A DNA stretch of 64,000 nucleotides from contig RSEF01000004.1 in the NCBI GenBank assembly GCA_003993805.1, positions 73,026,459 to 73,090,458 on the forward strand. Reading direction: 5' to 3'. The notes under the pieces are model-generated. The model did not search any database and was not told the DNA's origin. It worked only from the letters and a program-made list of their open reading frames with translations. Origin of the DNA: Himantopus leucocephalus (lineage: Eukaryota; Chordata; Aves; Charadriiformes; Recurvirostridae). Position numbers and translations under genes: made by a program. Shown piece after piece: positions 12,259 to 25,823 of the stretch. The stretch's first letter is position 1. Each line of letters opens with the position of its first letter.

Positions 12259-15140
12259 CTGGTTATGCAGGTAGTATTCTTTTGTAACATTGATCATTAA
12301 AAGAGACTTTTTTTTCTGTTTTAGTGTAAGTGGTTGTTCTGGAATAGCACAATCAAGATATTTGTTACAGCCAAAATAAATTAACAACTGTTGATACAAA
12401 TTTCTGAATATGGTACTTATATTAGACTCATTGGTATATGGTTTGTAATTTATTTATGTCCTTATTTTTTGAATGTTATTTAACTTACATGTAACAGAAA
12501 AAAAAGGCTTTTTTTCTGTGATACTCAGAAGCAGAATTCCTTAAAATGATAATCTAAAGCATACTGTAATGGCTCACTGCAAGTTATGACTTGAGCAATA
12601 TGAAGAATTATGCAGGAATGTAATCTTAGATTTTATCATTTATCCATGATAAGGTATTTAAATTTGCCTGTACTATTCCTGGTATCAATTTGGGAAATTG
12701 CATGGTTTTCTATACTATTAACATTTCTTTTTTTTTATATTTCCTCCTAACAGCATGGTTGTGTATTAACCTCCAAAAGTAAGTCATTAATTAAGGACTC
12801 CCTAATTTATCCTTTTCTCTGCCTTATAGATTTTCTAAATTTAGTTAGTTTGGCAGACAGATGTCATGCACTACACTGTTACACTTGCTATACTGCTAGT
12901 ACTATTTATTAATGGAAGAATGGTGAGTAAGAAATACAGTTTAATGAACAGAGTTAAAAACGTAAAAATTAATTCTTTAAACAGAGACAGGTTTCTTTGA
13001 GTTGGTTCATCCAGAGTAGTGACCGGTGGTGAATAGTTCAGTGTGATATTTTAGCTACTGGCACCACAGAGTGATATGCAATACCAGAGGAGCCAGTCTG
13101 CTGGAGTGGGGAACTGCTGTATGAACATAGGTAGGATTCCTAAACCAGATGCTACTCCCAGTTTGTTCCTTCATGGTACTCATAGAATCAATTTGACTAT
13201 TGTGAGACTGTAAAATATGACTCACTAAGCCATTCCTGATTCATTGGAACGTGGTGACTTTCTAAAGCCTTAAAAACAAAGCCAAACAGAACTACTTTAG
13301 CTTCATGAAACCAGCCAGTCTTTTCTTAAGACTTCTGGTTAACTGAAAAGACAGATTAATCATAATTGAAGAATGACTATTCTGACTTAAAACCTCTGTC
13401 AGTTTCTAATAATTAAAGTATTGATATAAGAGAACATTTTTCTGAGCTTTTCCTTCTTCTCTTTGCCTTCAACTTTTTTCACAGACATAGAAGGAAGTTG
13501 TCCACAAAACTGACATGATAGAGGAATACAATGTGTTTAAGAAAAAGAGTAAAATTTCTCAACATTGAGATGTCAGGTTTTTTTCCAAAGTACCAGAGAG
13601 TATGAAAGGAACAAGACATCATTTCTTGACCAGAGTAGCTATTCTATTGAAATTCCTAGAAGAATTATAAGGAGAACTGAAACTACAGACTTTTAAGGAA
13701 AAATAACTTCCTCCATGGAGCAGGATCAGTCGTTCTTCACATTGGCAAAAGACTTCAACACAATGTGTAGGCAGACAGCAATGTCACAGAAAATTTTGAA
13801 AGAGCGATAGATTCCTGGGTCTGCGTTACTGTCCCATGGAATTACTGAACATTTCATTACAGTTTCAAACAGCATATCTTTAGGAACCTTCCTGCTAAGA
13901 GAATCTTTAACCTTCATCAGTGCAGACTTTCTCTATTTCTATCTTTCTTTCTTTCACAAGCTTTCCATCTCTAATGAAGTTGAACACTTTCAACATTGAA
14001 AAAACTGACCTGTGAAATACTGTGAATTATATAGTGTTTGAAGCATTATAGAACATTTATTTTTGTAAAAAGGAGGAGGACGTTGAGGTAATCATTTGTT
14101 CAGCTCTATTAAGCTTCTATTTTTCATGCACCTTAGCTTACCAAAGACTTTGTTACTAAAAATATAGCTAATGCCAATCACCATGGTTTCATGGAAATGA
14201 GGTCTTTTCAAACAAATGTGTTACCTTTTTAAACAAAATTATAGGTCCACTTAGTAAAGACCGCTAGGCTGATAGCGCATACTTCTTTACCACCTAATAT
14301 TTCGATTTGAGAGCTTACATTGTATGGAATGAAGTAAGTACACATCAAACAGAAAAATTACTCTGACAGACCTCATAAAGTAATAGTAAATGGCTAGACA
14401 TTCTCTAGTGGGACTTATTTCTAGCAGCTCTTCCTTGGTTTGATTCTGTTTAAAATCCATATCGACAGTCTTGTAGGGGCACAAAAATAAAACAAAGACT
14501 AGGAGGTAAGGCTCACAACTTAAGGAGTTCAGTCTGCTCAATTTATTAAAGAGAAAGCTGAGACATGATTTGACTGATAGTTATATACACACAGGTAGAA
14601 GAAAGATCTGAGAGAGAGGAGCTTTTCAACCTTACAGGAAAGGAATAATAAGATGCAGTGAATGTATACTGGAGTTAGACAAATTCAGTCTTGGAAGTAA
14701 TTAATGTGGTGTAATTAAAGATTAGAACAGTTACTATGAGAAAATCTGAAAGCCTATGTACATAGGAGGTGAGACCAGACGATCACAGTGGGACATTATG
14801 GACTTGAAATCTGTGCAGGTGTATTTCTTATTAATAATGTTTATTTGAGATTAAAGAGACACACTCATGTAATATCCTAGGACTGGCTACACATACCAAA
14901 TACTCTATTTGTAATACTTACGAATATTTCTTAAATGTTGTCCATCCTCTTCCTCTTCCTTTTAGATGTTCCATATCAGTAGTACTGGTATTTCTATGCT
15001 TCAGGTTACGTATTGTCTTCTGACTTTATTTCTGAGATGATGTAGCTTAGCTACATGGCATAGTGTCCTAGTTTGAGGTAAAACAGAAGCAATTTTTTTT
15101 TCAGTAATTTTACTTTTCAGTTAAGCCTCTTCTAACTGAC
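12259..15140. other. AT-rich non-coding DNA
   Basis: No gene or transposon is recognised. A possible micro-exon (12754-12778) is given as a finding. A TTTC-rich pyrimidine tract lies at about 13928-13955. The stretch ends at an assembly gap. Confidence 0.6.
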
Positions 15141-15240
15141 NNNNNNNNNNNNNNNNNNNNNNNNNNNNNNNNNNNNNNNNNNNNNNNNNNNNNNNNNNNN
15201 NNNNNNNNNNNNNNNNNNNNNNNNNNNNNNNNNNNNNNNN
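15141..15240. other. Assembly gap of 100 N
   Basis: Exactly 100 N, the conventional placeholder for a gap of unknown size. Neither flank is a recognisable repeat, so the cause of the break is not visible. Confidence 0.95.
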
Positions 15241-18200
15241 ACAATTCAGCTTACCATTCCTCAGCAGTGTAATGCATTCAAGACTGCACTAAGGATATAA
15301 TTGGGCCATTTTTCTTCAGGAGATGATTCGGGAAAATAGGAGAACACTAACATCACCTAGCAAGTATAAAAGCTGTTTTTTCATGAAAATGATGGCCATA
15401 CTTTTACCACCTACATACGCAAAAGGAACTGACTTTGGAGTTGATATAGGAAACTGATGTAATACAAAATTTTACCACATCTTATGGAATTATCCAACTA
15501 AATTATATTAATGAGAACAATTACAATACATTATGGTATATATTGGACAAAACCAAATAGCGCCCAAGCTGTCTGGATAATTAGAACAGACTTGTACAAA
15601 CCCTTGCATTGTTTCTCTAGTATGTATTTGTACATTACTTTGTGGTTATTATGTTCCTGCTTATGGTGAGGAGTTCAGACACTAGTAAAAATGTACAGCT
15701 GTCACCTTGTTCCTCCTGGATAACCCCTAGGAGTAAGCCAGGCCTATGCCTGGTCTCCTGGCTTGAACTGTAAGCAATGGCATCATTGCACTTTATCTTT
15801 ATAGCAGTGTGACATTCTGTGATTCATACCTGGGTTTAACTCTCATAAATTTAGTTAAAATAGATCTACAGAGTTTTTCCCTGATAAACATTTATTTCTG
15901 AAAGGGAGATTTTTCCCTGAATATGTCTGGGTATTTTTTATTCATCTCTTTAGTGACCTTTTTATGTGGTACTTTTCCCTGACATATTGAAATTTTCCAA
16001 TATAATGATAAATATATAAATGGAAAAATATGAAGCCAAGTCTTGTGCAGCCCAAGGTACTGTGGATCTTTCTCTCCCTGTCCCTGGAGGTTCTCCAGGA
16101 AGGAGAACGTCCACCTAAATGTAGATGTTCCCTATCAGACATATAGTAAACTATGTTCAGAGGTGAAGCGAACAGAGTGCTTCCAGTGAATTTCAAGCCT
16201 TTCCAAGATAGAGTTTTGGAGAAAAGATATGTAACAAGAGCAAAACCAAAGACATTTCGGGAATTTGCTGCAGCTTCTGTTCACACGTAGTCCTCCGTGG
16301 CTATACTAGCAAATGTGAGACAAAGATAAACACATGGGTAAATACACAGATCAAAAGACATTGAGATTTTAATATTTACTCTTCCTTGTATGACAGAATG
16401 TTTTTTAAAAGTTTCTAGCATATTTATTCGACTTGAACAGAGTGGCTTTTAGTTTAGAGCAGTAGGTGGAAGCAGGGTACTCCAGAGACAGGTGCTTTGC
16501 TCACTACAAACAAAACAAATAAGAAGATCAATTCCAATTCAGAACTGGAATAGGGGTCTTACTGTACAAGCTATTGCCTTTTTACTTGCAACTGCCAGGA
16601 AGTGGCACTGTTCAAATTAACCTAAATATAAAAAACTACATTGAAAACCCCACAGATATTTGTAGGGGAAGATGGTAAATGGTATCTGCAAGCAAGATGC
16701 AGCAACAAGAAGTAGACGGTTTAATGTAAGGATAATAAAAATGGCACACTGAGGATTTGCACTTTCTTTAGCATTGGAAATCCATCCTGAAGGTAAAAAT
16801 GTGGCTACAGAGATGCCAGTGTGCATGGTTCTGGGACTAGCTATTGGCAAAACTCAATCTTGAGTTTGGTTTAAACACTGACAGTCGGAGAGGGGGCGGG
16901 AAAATAAGAGCTAGAAGGCTAAATTGCTCCTGGTTTGTGTTAGATAAAATTAAATCGCTTTCAGTGGGAATGCTTCACTTGAGTTTTTTGAGGATTGCTG
17001 CTTAGGAAGGTACAAGCTGTAGCTTTTGGAAAGAAAATCTGCACAAAGATCTAATGTTTTTGATGTGAGGCAAGGAATTTTTAATGTGCTGAAATTCAGT
17101 GGGGGAGACTGCCAAAGGCAAAAGTGGCAGCCTCATGTCCTCCATCCACTTCTGACTTTGATAGATGTCCCACTAAGTTTCCTTCCCCCAACATGTGACG
17201 TTTACTGTGATTTCACTGACTTAACACAAGGCAGGTAAATTTTACTTTCACTGTTCCAGCAGGGTGCTTAAACATTGCCATTCAGATGTAATTTTAGTTA
17301 TGCTGTGATTCAATTGTATGAACATGGGAGTATAAATGGGTGAAAAGATTCACTCCTTGAAGCTCTGTCTGTGGCAGATACTTTCCAGGTATGCTCCCTG
17401 CTGCCTGCACTGCTCAGCTGAGCTGATGCATACAGGACACCTTGTAATTCATTGCAGGTGAGGGCTAGCAGCATAATAATTATGACTTGGAAGTAAACAA
17501 AAGTAATAGAAGCTCATGATCTCAATGGGCATCACTGAAGCACCATACAGATTTGTTACAGTTCGTATCACCAGTGCAAGTCTTTCAACCTGCCATGTCT
17601 TGAGCTCCCGTTCCCCTTCCCTCTGCCCTTCACCCACTGTGGTACCAACACATCACATATTTGCAAGAAAAAGTCTGCCTATGGCTTCAGTATCCACTGG
17701 GTGTGTAAAATTTTGGATGGGGTGAAGCACTAGAGCATGGCAGTGTTGTGTGCAGTGCCGTGCTGAGGGCTGTCCCACTGCTTGGGGTTTGGTCCCCATG
17801 GGTTCTACCTGGAAGAGCGAGGCTCTGCGGCTGCTCACCTGCCCCGTGGGCAACACGCTGCTGTGAAACACTCCGGGCACCTCTCTCTTCCTGGCTGGCT
17901 GCGTGACTTGCTGCTTGGGGTCTCAAAGGTCAAAATCTATCTTGGATGAGAAATTCCTTCCTGAATGCCACAAAGGATTGCAAAGCTATTCGGGAGGTGA
18001 AGAAGTGCCTACAGTTATTCTCCGGTCTTTTACTTATAAAACACTGCTGAAGGAAATACAGAGAATAGAGGATTCTTTCAGCTTAGCTGCTAAACTGAAA
18101 AACTTGTAGAAAAAAGTTCTAGTCATAGATAACAGGAAAGGATTGGGTTTGACGCAGCTTTTTAGTTTTTTTCTTTTCAAAATAATCCGGGGGGGAAGAG

Positions 18201-19514
18201 AAGATCATCCTCCTGGGTGCGCCAGAAGTGCATTTGCAAATACAGTGAAATAGTTCCTTTTCAATTATTTTATGTTTCCTATCCATATTTTTCCATTGTT
18301 CTTTAAATAAATATATAAGAGAAAAAATATAATAAATGAAAATATTTTATTAATAAAAATGTTAGCAAAAATAATTCAAACATTTTCTATTGTTTTTAAC
18401 TGTGGCTATTGACCAAATTCAGTTTCAATTAAAAATAATCTTCTTGTTCTGGAAAACTCTTTTTCTATATTTGCAAAAAAATTTAATGGTGAACACTTTT
18501 TAGTGAAGAACATCAAGCACAACTTGCTTAAATACATTTAAATGCAAATTTGAATTTACTATGCACTGATTTTGTTCACATTTAATTTGTCGATGCTTAA
18601 TTATTTTTAGTTTATTTGTATATTGGTTAGATTTATTTCCAAAGGTTTTCAGGATTCATGTTTGCTCCACTACCTTCCACTTACAGTACATCTTCTTCCT
18701 GGCTTTATTAAATGAGTTTGAAAAGGAAGTAAACTGAAATGTCAGAATTTCTGGTGAGCCAGAAATTCCAATTTCTTGTCAGGTCTACTGATTTGCCTAC
18801 ATCTTTCTGAAGTTCTGCTGAAAATAAAGAATATTTGCAGAAGATGAGGTTGTGGGCTTTAGTTTGAATTTCACATAAATTTCAGGCCATCATTTATGCC
18901 TACTTATTTTCTGTCTGAATTCTCTCTCTGAAAATTACTTTTCAACTTCATGTAGAGCATTATCAAGAGTAAGAAGCCCAGTGCCAACTGTTGCAACTTT
19001 CTACATGACAGAAATTAAATTAAGCAATGTGGTAATGCCTGTGGAGGTGTAGATAAAGATTGTAACTCTCCATGATGTAGATTCTGAAATTCCCATTTTC
19101 TTTTTTTTTTTTTTACAAAATATCATTGCTGCACAAGAGGTGCTCATGAAATCAAAGAAAACCTGTCAGGAGAAATTGAAAAGATATCTTTTTTAAGGGT
19201 ATAATAGGATAGCCATGGTAAGATTTAATCAATCAGGTAAACCTTAGACTAGTCATGCTGTGCTGGGGTTGATATTACCAAAACTCCATGTTTCAGCCCA
19301 GCTGCAGCGATTTAGTGCCATCTTTTTGGTTCTTTTTTTTATTATTTTTTTTTTCAAAAAGCACATAAGAAATTAACCTTTCACCTGTTGTGTGACATGA
19401 ATGTGTACCAAGATACAGAAATTGCTTCTGAAAATAGGCAAATTAAACAAGGTGAGCTAAAGCAAGAAGATTCACTTATTCTGAAGATGTTTTTCTTGAC
19501 CTATTTTCTCATTA
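15241..19514. other. Non-coding DNA with a very AT-rich core
   Basis: No gene or transposon is recognised. It holds a nested inverted repeat at 15735-15764, a GC-richer patch at about 17740-17930, an extremely AT-rich stretch at about 18260-18640 and a poly-T run near 19100-19115. Open frames at 17449-18109 overlap on both strands without family resemblance. Confidence 0.55.
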
Positions 19515-20338
19515 TAGAATCATAGAATGGTTTAGGTTGTAGGGGACCTTAAAGATCATCTGGTTCCAACTCCCCTGCCATGGGCAGGGACACCTCCCGC
19601 TAGACCAGGTTGCTCAAAATCCCATCCAACCTGGCCTTGAACACTTCCAGGGATGGGGCCTCTGCAACTTCCCTGGGCAACCTGTTCCAGTGCTTCACCA
19701 CCCTCAGAGTGAAAAATTTCTTCCTAATATCTAATCTAAATCTACCCTTTTCCAGTTTAAAGCCATCACCCATCGTCCTATCACTACATATCCTTGTAAA
19801 AAGTCCCTCTGCAGCTTTCTTGTAGGCACCCTTCAGAGACTGGAAGGCCACTATAATGTCTCCCCAGAGCCTTCTCTTCTCCAGGCTGAACAACCCCAGC
19901 TCTCTCAGCCTGTCCTCATAGGAGAGGTGCTCCAGCCCTCTGATCATCTTTGTGGCCCTCCTCTGGACCCAATCCAACAGGTCCATGTCCTTCTTACATT
20001 GGGAGCTCTAGAGCTGGATGCAGTACTCCAGGTGGGGTCTCACGAGAGTGGCATAGAGGGTCAGAATCACCTTCCTCAACCTGCTGGCCACACTTGTTCT
20101 GATGCAGCCCAGGATATGGTTGGCTTTCTGGGCTGTGAGTGCACATTGCCAGCTAATGTTGAGTTTCTCATCAACCAACACCCCCAAGTCCTTCTCCTCA
20201 GGGCTTTTCTCAATCCATTCTCCGCCGAACCTGTATTTGTGCTTGGGATTGCCCCGACCCAGGTGGAGGACTTTGCACTTGGCCTTGTTGAACTTCCTGA
20301 GGCTTGCACAGGCCCACCTCTCAAGCCTCTCCAGGTCT
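19515..20338 (-). mobile_element. CR1 LINE, 3' 824 bp, minus strand
   Basis: The low-coordinate end reads ATAGAATCATAGAATGG, the reverse complement of the CR1 3' terminus, followed by the CCATGGGCAGGGACACCTCC and CTAGACCAGGTTGCTCAA blocks. Beyond this lies the C-terminal part of ORF2, ending at 20338 inside the reverse-transcriptase region by 5' truncation. It is clearly closer to the recalled CR1 consensus than the copies at 11812 and 35585, so it is comparatively young. No target-site duplication is evident. Confidence 0.95.
19600..20337 (-). pseudogene. CR1 ORF2 fragment: reverse-transcriptase C-terminal part
   Basis: In the intact element ORF2 encodes an endonuclease and reverse transcriptase that copies CR1 RNA into the genome by target-primed reverse transcription. 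Here only the C-terminal third is present. From 19986 down to 19600 a 128-residue frame is uninterrupted and contains the conserved blocks RRATKMIRGLEHLSYEDRLR, ELGLFSLEKRR, RLDIRKKFFT and HWNRLP, ending with the usual SNLV terminus. Upstream, 20337-19990 carries the KAKCKVLHLGRGNPKHKYR block and LGVLVDEKLN. One clear in-frame stop appears where the family has Trp in QLWSPQ (TGG to TAG, near 20010). The catalytic FADD motif and the endonuclease are missing through truncation, so the copy is dead. Confidence 0.93.
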
Positions 20339-23300
20339 TGAGGACCTTTACATGATGAGGAATCACAGATGTGTCTTCATGGATGACTGTTGAGATCCAG
20401 GTGTTGTATATTAGCGTTGCAACTTGAATCTTCTGAATGATAAAATACCAGAGTGGATGGTGGATGCATGCATAGTTGCCCCAAAAAACCTTACCTGATT
20501 CCTGATTGGCCCAGAGATTGGATTTAGCCGGTGGTAGACTGACATACAGCTGATGTTGCAATCACCTTCCTTTCTCAACTTCCTATGCTTGGTGCATGTC
20601 ACTTCTTTTAAGCACTAAAAACAATAAGAAGGATGAATATAAGTGGTTTATACAGCCTTACTTTTCACCTTTTTAAATTATTTTCAATACATTTTCAGTA
20701 TCATCCACTTTTAATCAGTTCTACCAGAGTTTTACGTTCTGTCTGTCTCTCTATTTCAGGGTGGAAAAAGTGAAAAATAGAAATCCTCTCAGTTTGTATT
20801 ATGCGACTGTCTTCTGGCAGCTGGCTCCAATGTGCACCTCTGTGAAGGTTGTCATGGAGATTCCAATTTCGGAGCAACTGTATTTGAGGAAAATTTCCAG
20901 CCTGGCAGGATGTGGGAAAACAGATACAGAAATTAAAGCGGAGCCTGCCCTTCAGATGGGAGTCAGACAGGTCTGCTGGACCAGGCTGGAAGTGGGGCGG
21001 GAGGGGGAAGGAGGTTGCTTGCGCAAATGTTTAATTAATGCATTACAGTCACTGTTATTCTTCTCTATCATTTTGCTTTCCTCCCCAGCTGTTTTATGAA
21101 ACAAAATTAATGTTAAATGATAGCTCTTGCGGACCAAATGACTGTGGTAGTGTCCAATATGCACACTTTCTACCTTTCCCCTGAAACTGAGCCCAATTTT
21201 TCTCTGCCTTCAGTATGATAATTCACTAATGCACTGGTTTGTAGGTCTGACTTTATAGGTATTTTCCTCCTGATGATGCCTAAAAATATTTACCTATTTC
21301 TAGTTTTGTGCTTGAAACAACACTCTTCCATGTTGTTTCTAGCTTTTCACTCACAGAAGACTGACAAAATTTACTGACTACAAAGAACTAAGAAAAAAAG
21401 GCAGTGGCAAGAAGCCCACTGGCATATTAACACAGGGAGCCAGCACTTTTAAAATATTTTTTTTTTTTTTGCTAGATTAAGGGTAAAACAGTCCCCTAAG
21501 GGTAAATAGCTTATAGCAGAAGTCCAAACAACCTTTGGCTCAGCATTTCACAAGATTTATTTTTTATACAAGATTTGTTTGATAACATTCTGTGTTGGTT
21601 GTTTTTTCTTTTAACATTGATTTGCAGAGGTATATCTGTAAATTTTCTGTGTTTTGGTTTTTATTATTTTGTTCTGCAACTTAATATCCTGTGAGTTTTG
21701 TTCCACTTGATAGATGATTGACAGAGTTTTGGATTAACAACTGCTGTTTGCCAGAACATTGTTATGAAGAATGAGACAAGACTGGAAATTAGTTTAAAAA
21801 AATGTAAATAACAGAAAAGTTGTTTTTCCCACTGATACTATTCTGCTGCCTCTGACCTTAGTCCAAAATTTTTATGTAGTTCAAACGTCTCATTGACAAA
21901 GTTCTTTTTAAGGAAGGGTGATGGTTTATTTCACAGACAGAAAGTAATGGTAAAAAGTAAAGCTACTTTATTACCTGTTTGAAAGGAATATACACAGATG
22001 GAAGATGCATGTTGTAGGTCATATAGCTGGTCAATCAATTCTGCATCGTACCTTCAGGGAACAAATATTCTTTAAATCTTTAATTGAAAATATGGCCAAT
22101 ATTAAAGACCACTCCACAGAGGGAGCTAGGATGTTAAAGCTTCCTAAGAATAGGGTCTGGCTAGGCTGCCATCGCATGACAAAAAACCTGGGTGACTCAG
22201 AGCTCCTTGGGTGGTGTGGCTACATCTACCACACTTCCAGCACCAGGTAGGAGGAGTGGGGAGAGACTGATCTTCAATGACCTGCCCCTACGGAAGGATC
22301 ATAATGTCCTACTCCCTCCAGGTCAGATCTTAAAACTTAGAAACTGTCTCCCCTTAGAGATAATTGAGGCTTCTCAGTGGTGAGATTGTGTCCCAAAGAG
22401 CCTCTTTGTGGTTTCCTTCCGCTGTCTCATACTGAGATACTGAACATTTCTGTGCCATAACGCCTTGTGATCATCACACAACACCGCCATGAACTAGCAA
22501 TGGCCACCAGAGCAATGCCAGCTTGGAAGAGCATGCAATAATACAAAGCCAGTCAGGTCCCTACAAAGTGCTGCAGTGTAACTAACTGCACGTGAGGAGG
22601 CAGTTTTACTACTCCCTTAAGAACAGCATTCAAAATAAGAGCGGACAGCAAAGGCTACATAGCCGAGATTCATCTTCTATCAGTCCACTACTCTAAATCA
22701 GCAAAAACTCTTGTGTTCCTTCAGAATTGCTTATATGATGGTTCACATTCTCTAGGTAAAAGGTAAAGAGATTTGCATTGACAGGAATGAAAGGGTCAAG
22801 AAATTCAGTATTCTGTCCACAGTCAGGCAGGATCTAGAAAGGTGGAGTATAGAAGAAAGCAAGAAAGCACTCTTAGGCTATTTGGAACTGAAACCCCAAA
22901 ACATGATTGCCATTATCAGCAATACTGTAAAAATTTTTCTTCCACTGTCTACCAGTGTAGCTTCATAGTCTGAGACTTGGAAAATATGAAGAAGTAACGG
23001 CAGCTTACTAACTGCAGGTTAATTGTGGAGGTTTATTGGTGAGCACTGTATATGACCCCATTGTACATAACTTACTACGAAAGATGTTTATAGGCACAAT
23101 AAGGCCAGTCCAGAAATTGTAGGATACAAGAGTTGATAATGTACTGGTATGTAATTTACGTTTTGCTAGCTGAAGCATTCTGTGACTCCCTGAAGTCTTT
23201 GTTACTGAAATAGAATTAAGAAAAATCTAAGTTTACATTATGGTAGAGTCTATCAATCCGTTATTTTCTAATAAACATGTTTTGCATTTTTTCAGATGCT

Positions 23301-25763
23301 TAAAAATGTATTATTTACGTACTGAACAGGTAAATTAGATTGGGTGATGATATCCATTAGAAACTTCAAGCGGGGTACTACATTTCCTGTTTCCTTTATT
23401 CTAGCAGTTGGGGGTATTCTAAAGGTTTGTTCTCATTAGAAAAATGCCTTCCTTCTCTTTCTTTCTAATTGTGGAAAACACTTAGTAGTGGGAGTCTTGG
23501 AGCTTAGAGTAGCTTATCAGTTATTTGTATTCTGTCATTGGACTAAATTCTGTTAGCAGACACCAGTAGACTTTCCTCCATGAGAAGAAAATCTTTCCTG
23601 CTGTCTTGACAGAATTGACTCCTTGCAGCTGTGCAACTAAACCGTGGTAGAAAAGAAATAAATGAGGAAAAGCATGCGTCAGGCCTCATGGATCTTGGCT
23701 TCCTTGCATTCCTCCTCAGATAGTGTAATATCAAGCCAATCCTTAGCTTCTCTAACTTTTGCTGGCCTCAGCCTTGCATAAAATCTAGGAGAATTAAAAA
23801 CTCTTTTTATAAAACTTCATCTATATTTTCCACACTATATCAGTTTTTGAGAGAAAACAAGAATTAATCACAATACTTGCTGAGATGGTGGCCAGGAAAG
23901 AATTTATGGTAAAAATATGAGGTCATATATGCTTCATGACACAGAAAAGCACAAACTCCTCCTGCATGTTGTAGGAATGTCTGAGGCTTGTAAATCATTG
24001 TAATGAAAGTACACAGCTCTTAAATGAATGAAATCATTGCATATAGTGAAAACCACAGTAAACAGCTATATTTACAGACCTTCCTCCTAGCCACTCATGT
24101 ATTTATTTCAGTCTGCTCGATTAAGCCTTCATATTTTATTCACTGCTTTGTTCAAGGGTAGTCTTCCACCACTAACTTAAAGATTTCAAATGACTCTAGT
24201 CTTCAAGAGAAGCAGGAAAACAAATGAGGAGGAAAAATAATATTGAAGAGAACTGTATAACTTAAGACAAGCCTCAATATTTTTGAATATCAGCAAAGCT
24301 TTTTTTAACACTTACAGTGATACTCACGAATTAAATTAATAATTTCCTAATGTACACGAACAACCAGGGATGTAGAAAAATGTTATTGGGGATTCAGAAT
24401 AACTGGCTTTAAAATTGATTAAATAAAGTAATGTGTAAATTAGTATATACATTCAGCAATATCAATGTTCACTTAATCAAGTGCATAACACTTAAAATGA
24501 TAATATTAATTTATAGTTGCATATAGGTAGTCATAGGGAAAACCTATGTAACGGACATCAATTTGATAGAGAAAAAGTATGTATAATGCTTTTTGAACTA
24601 TTTGTTTAAATCATATACAGTTAAGTGTTACAAATTGGATTAGAGATGGTGCAAGAATCCTTCAAAGACTGTGGCAAATTTAAATGTACAGTAAATATAC
24701 AGCATAGTTTTTGGATGACTTAGTATTGTCATTAGTGGGTATAATTGATATAATGTTTTTAAAATGCATATGCTTGGCTATAAATACCATATTCCCTTTT
24801 TCCGTCTATTGAAGGGCCAGGATCTACCAAAACCGTACAGTTCCTCATTGATTGACACAACTTGTTGAAAAAATAGCATTTCTGCTCCATATGTTTTTAA
24901 TATCCAAATCAGGAGGCTTACAGAGGTTTGGGAAAGTAATGACACATTGATGGGGAGTGGTGTCAGTATATCCAGACTAAGACGAGATTGTATTGTAGTT
25001 ATCATGAGGTAACCTGCTACTTCTATTTTTTCCTGTTCTTTTTCTTTAATCCACTAAGTTTTTTTCAACCTACAATTCTTTAAATATATACAACAACATC
25101 TACATAGATTTCTTGTTCAAGTCAACAGTAAATTTGTATAGAAACAGCTTGTTTTGTTAGGTCTTTTCATGAATACCAAAGAAAATCTATAATAAGTACG
25201 AAAAAGCAGGAGAAAAAATTGCAGAAAATAGTTTGGAACAAATGGTTTTAACAGCAACTTGGTGAAAGAAAGGAAAAAGAGAGCAGTAACAGCAAAGTAA
25301 ATACAGGGAATATGAAGTGTTGGGAGGAAGAGACAATATAAACGAGAACAAAATGGATTTGGAAAACTGAAAAGGAAACAAAGGCATAAGGACTATATTT
25401 TCTGGCAAGAGCCATGAGTTAAAGGGTATTACAGATGTAATAAATCCCCCAATTGACATATCCTCATTATAAGATGGATGTGATGAAATACATAATAATG
25501 ATGAAAAGGAAAATGAGTTCAGTGAATACTTCAGTATGTTGAAAGAAGTGAGAATTTACGCTTTCATCTGGTAAAGATGAAGAATTACTCACCATCCAAT
25601 CACTCAGTGTGATTCATCAAAACTCAGAATGTTTTCTGGGATGCATGAATGTGTTTGAGGTTCCTACATGGTGTCTTTCTTTTACAGGGTATCTTTGAGA
25701 TTTTGAAAATTACCAGTTATGAAACATTTCATTTCAATACCTTTTAAAATTTTGTTCTGAACT
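20339..25763. other. AT-rich non-coding DNA
   Basis: No transposon is recognised. A strong splice-acceptor-like site at 20759 opens into a 113-codon frame (to 21099) and is listed as a finding. A poly-T run lies at about 21458-21471. A slightly GC-richer stretch at 22100-22600 has no recognised content. Confidence 0.55.
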
Positions 25764-25823
25764 GAGGAGGGTGGAAAGAAGGGAAGAAGAGAAGAAGGAA
25801 GCAAGGGAGCAAGGGGAGAGAAG
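25764..25823 (+). repeat. Polypurine (GA-rich) tract
   Basis: About 60 bases of nearly pure A/G, with an unbroken purine run at 25773-25801. Mirror-like GAAG motifs occur. Confidence 0.85.

Noticed and set aside
19927..20561. Long open frames on both strands at 19.9-20.6 kb
   Set aside because: They are other-frame or antisense shadows of the CR1 ORF2 fragment.
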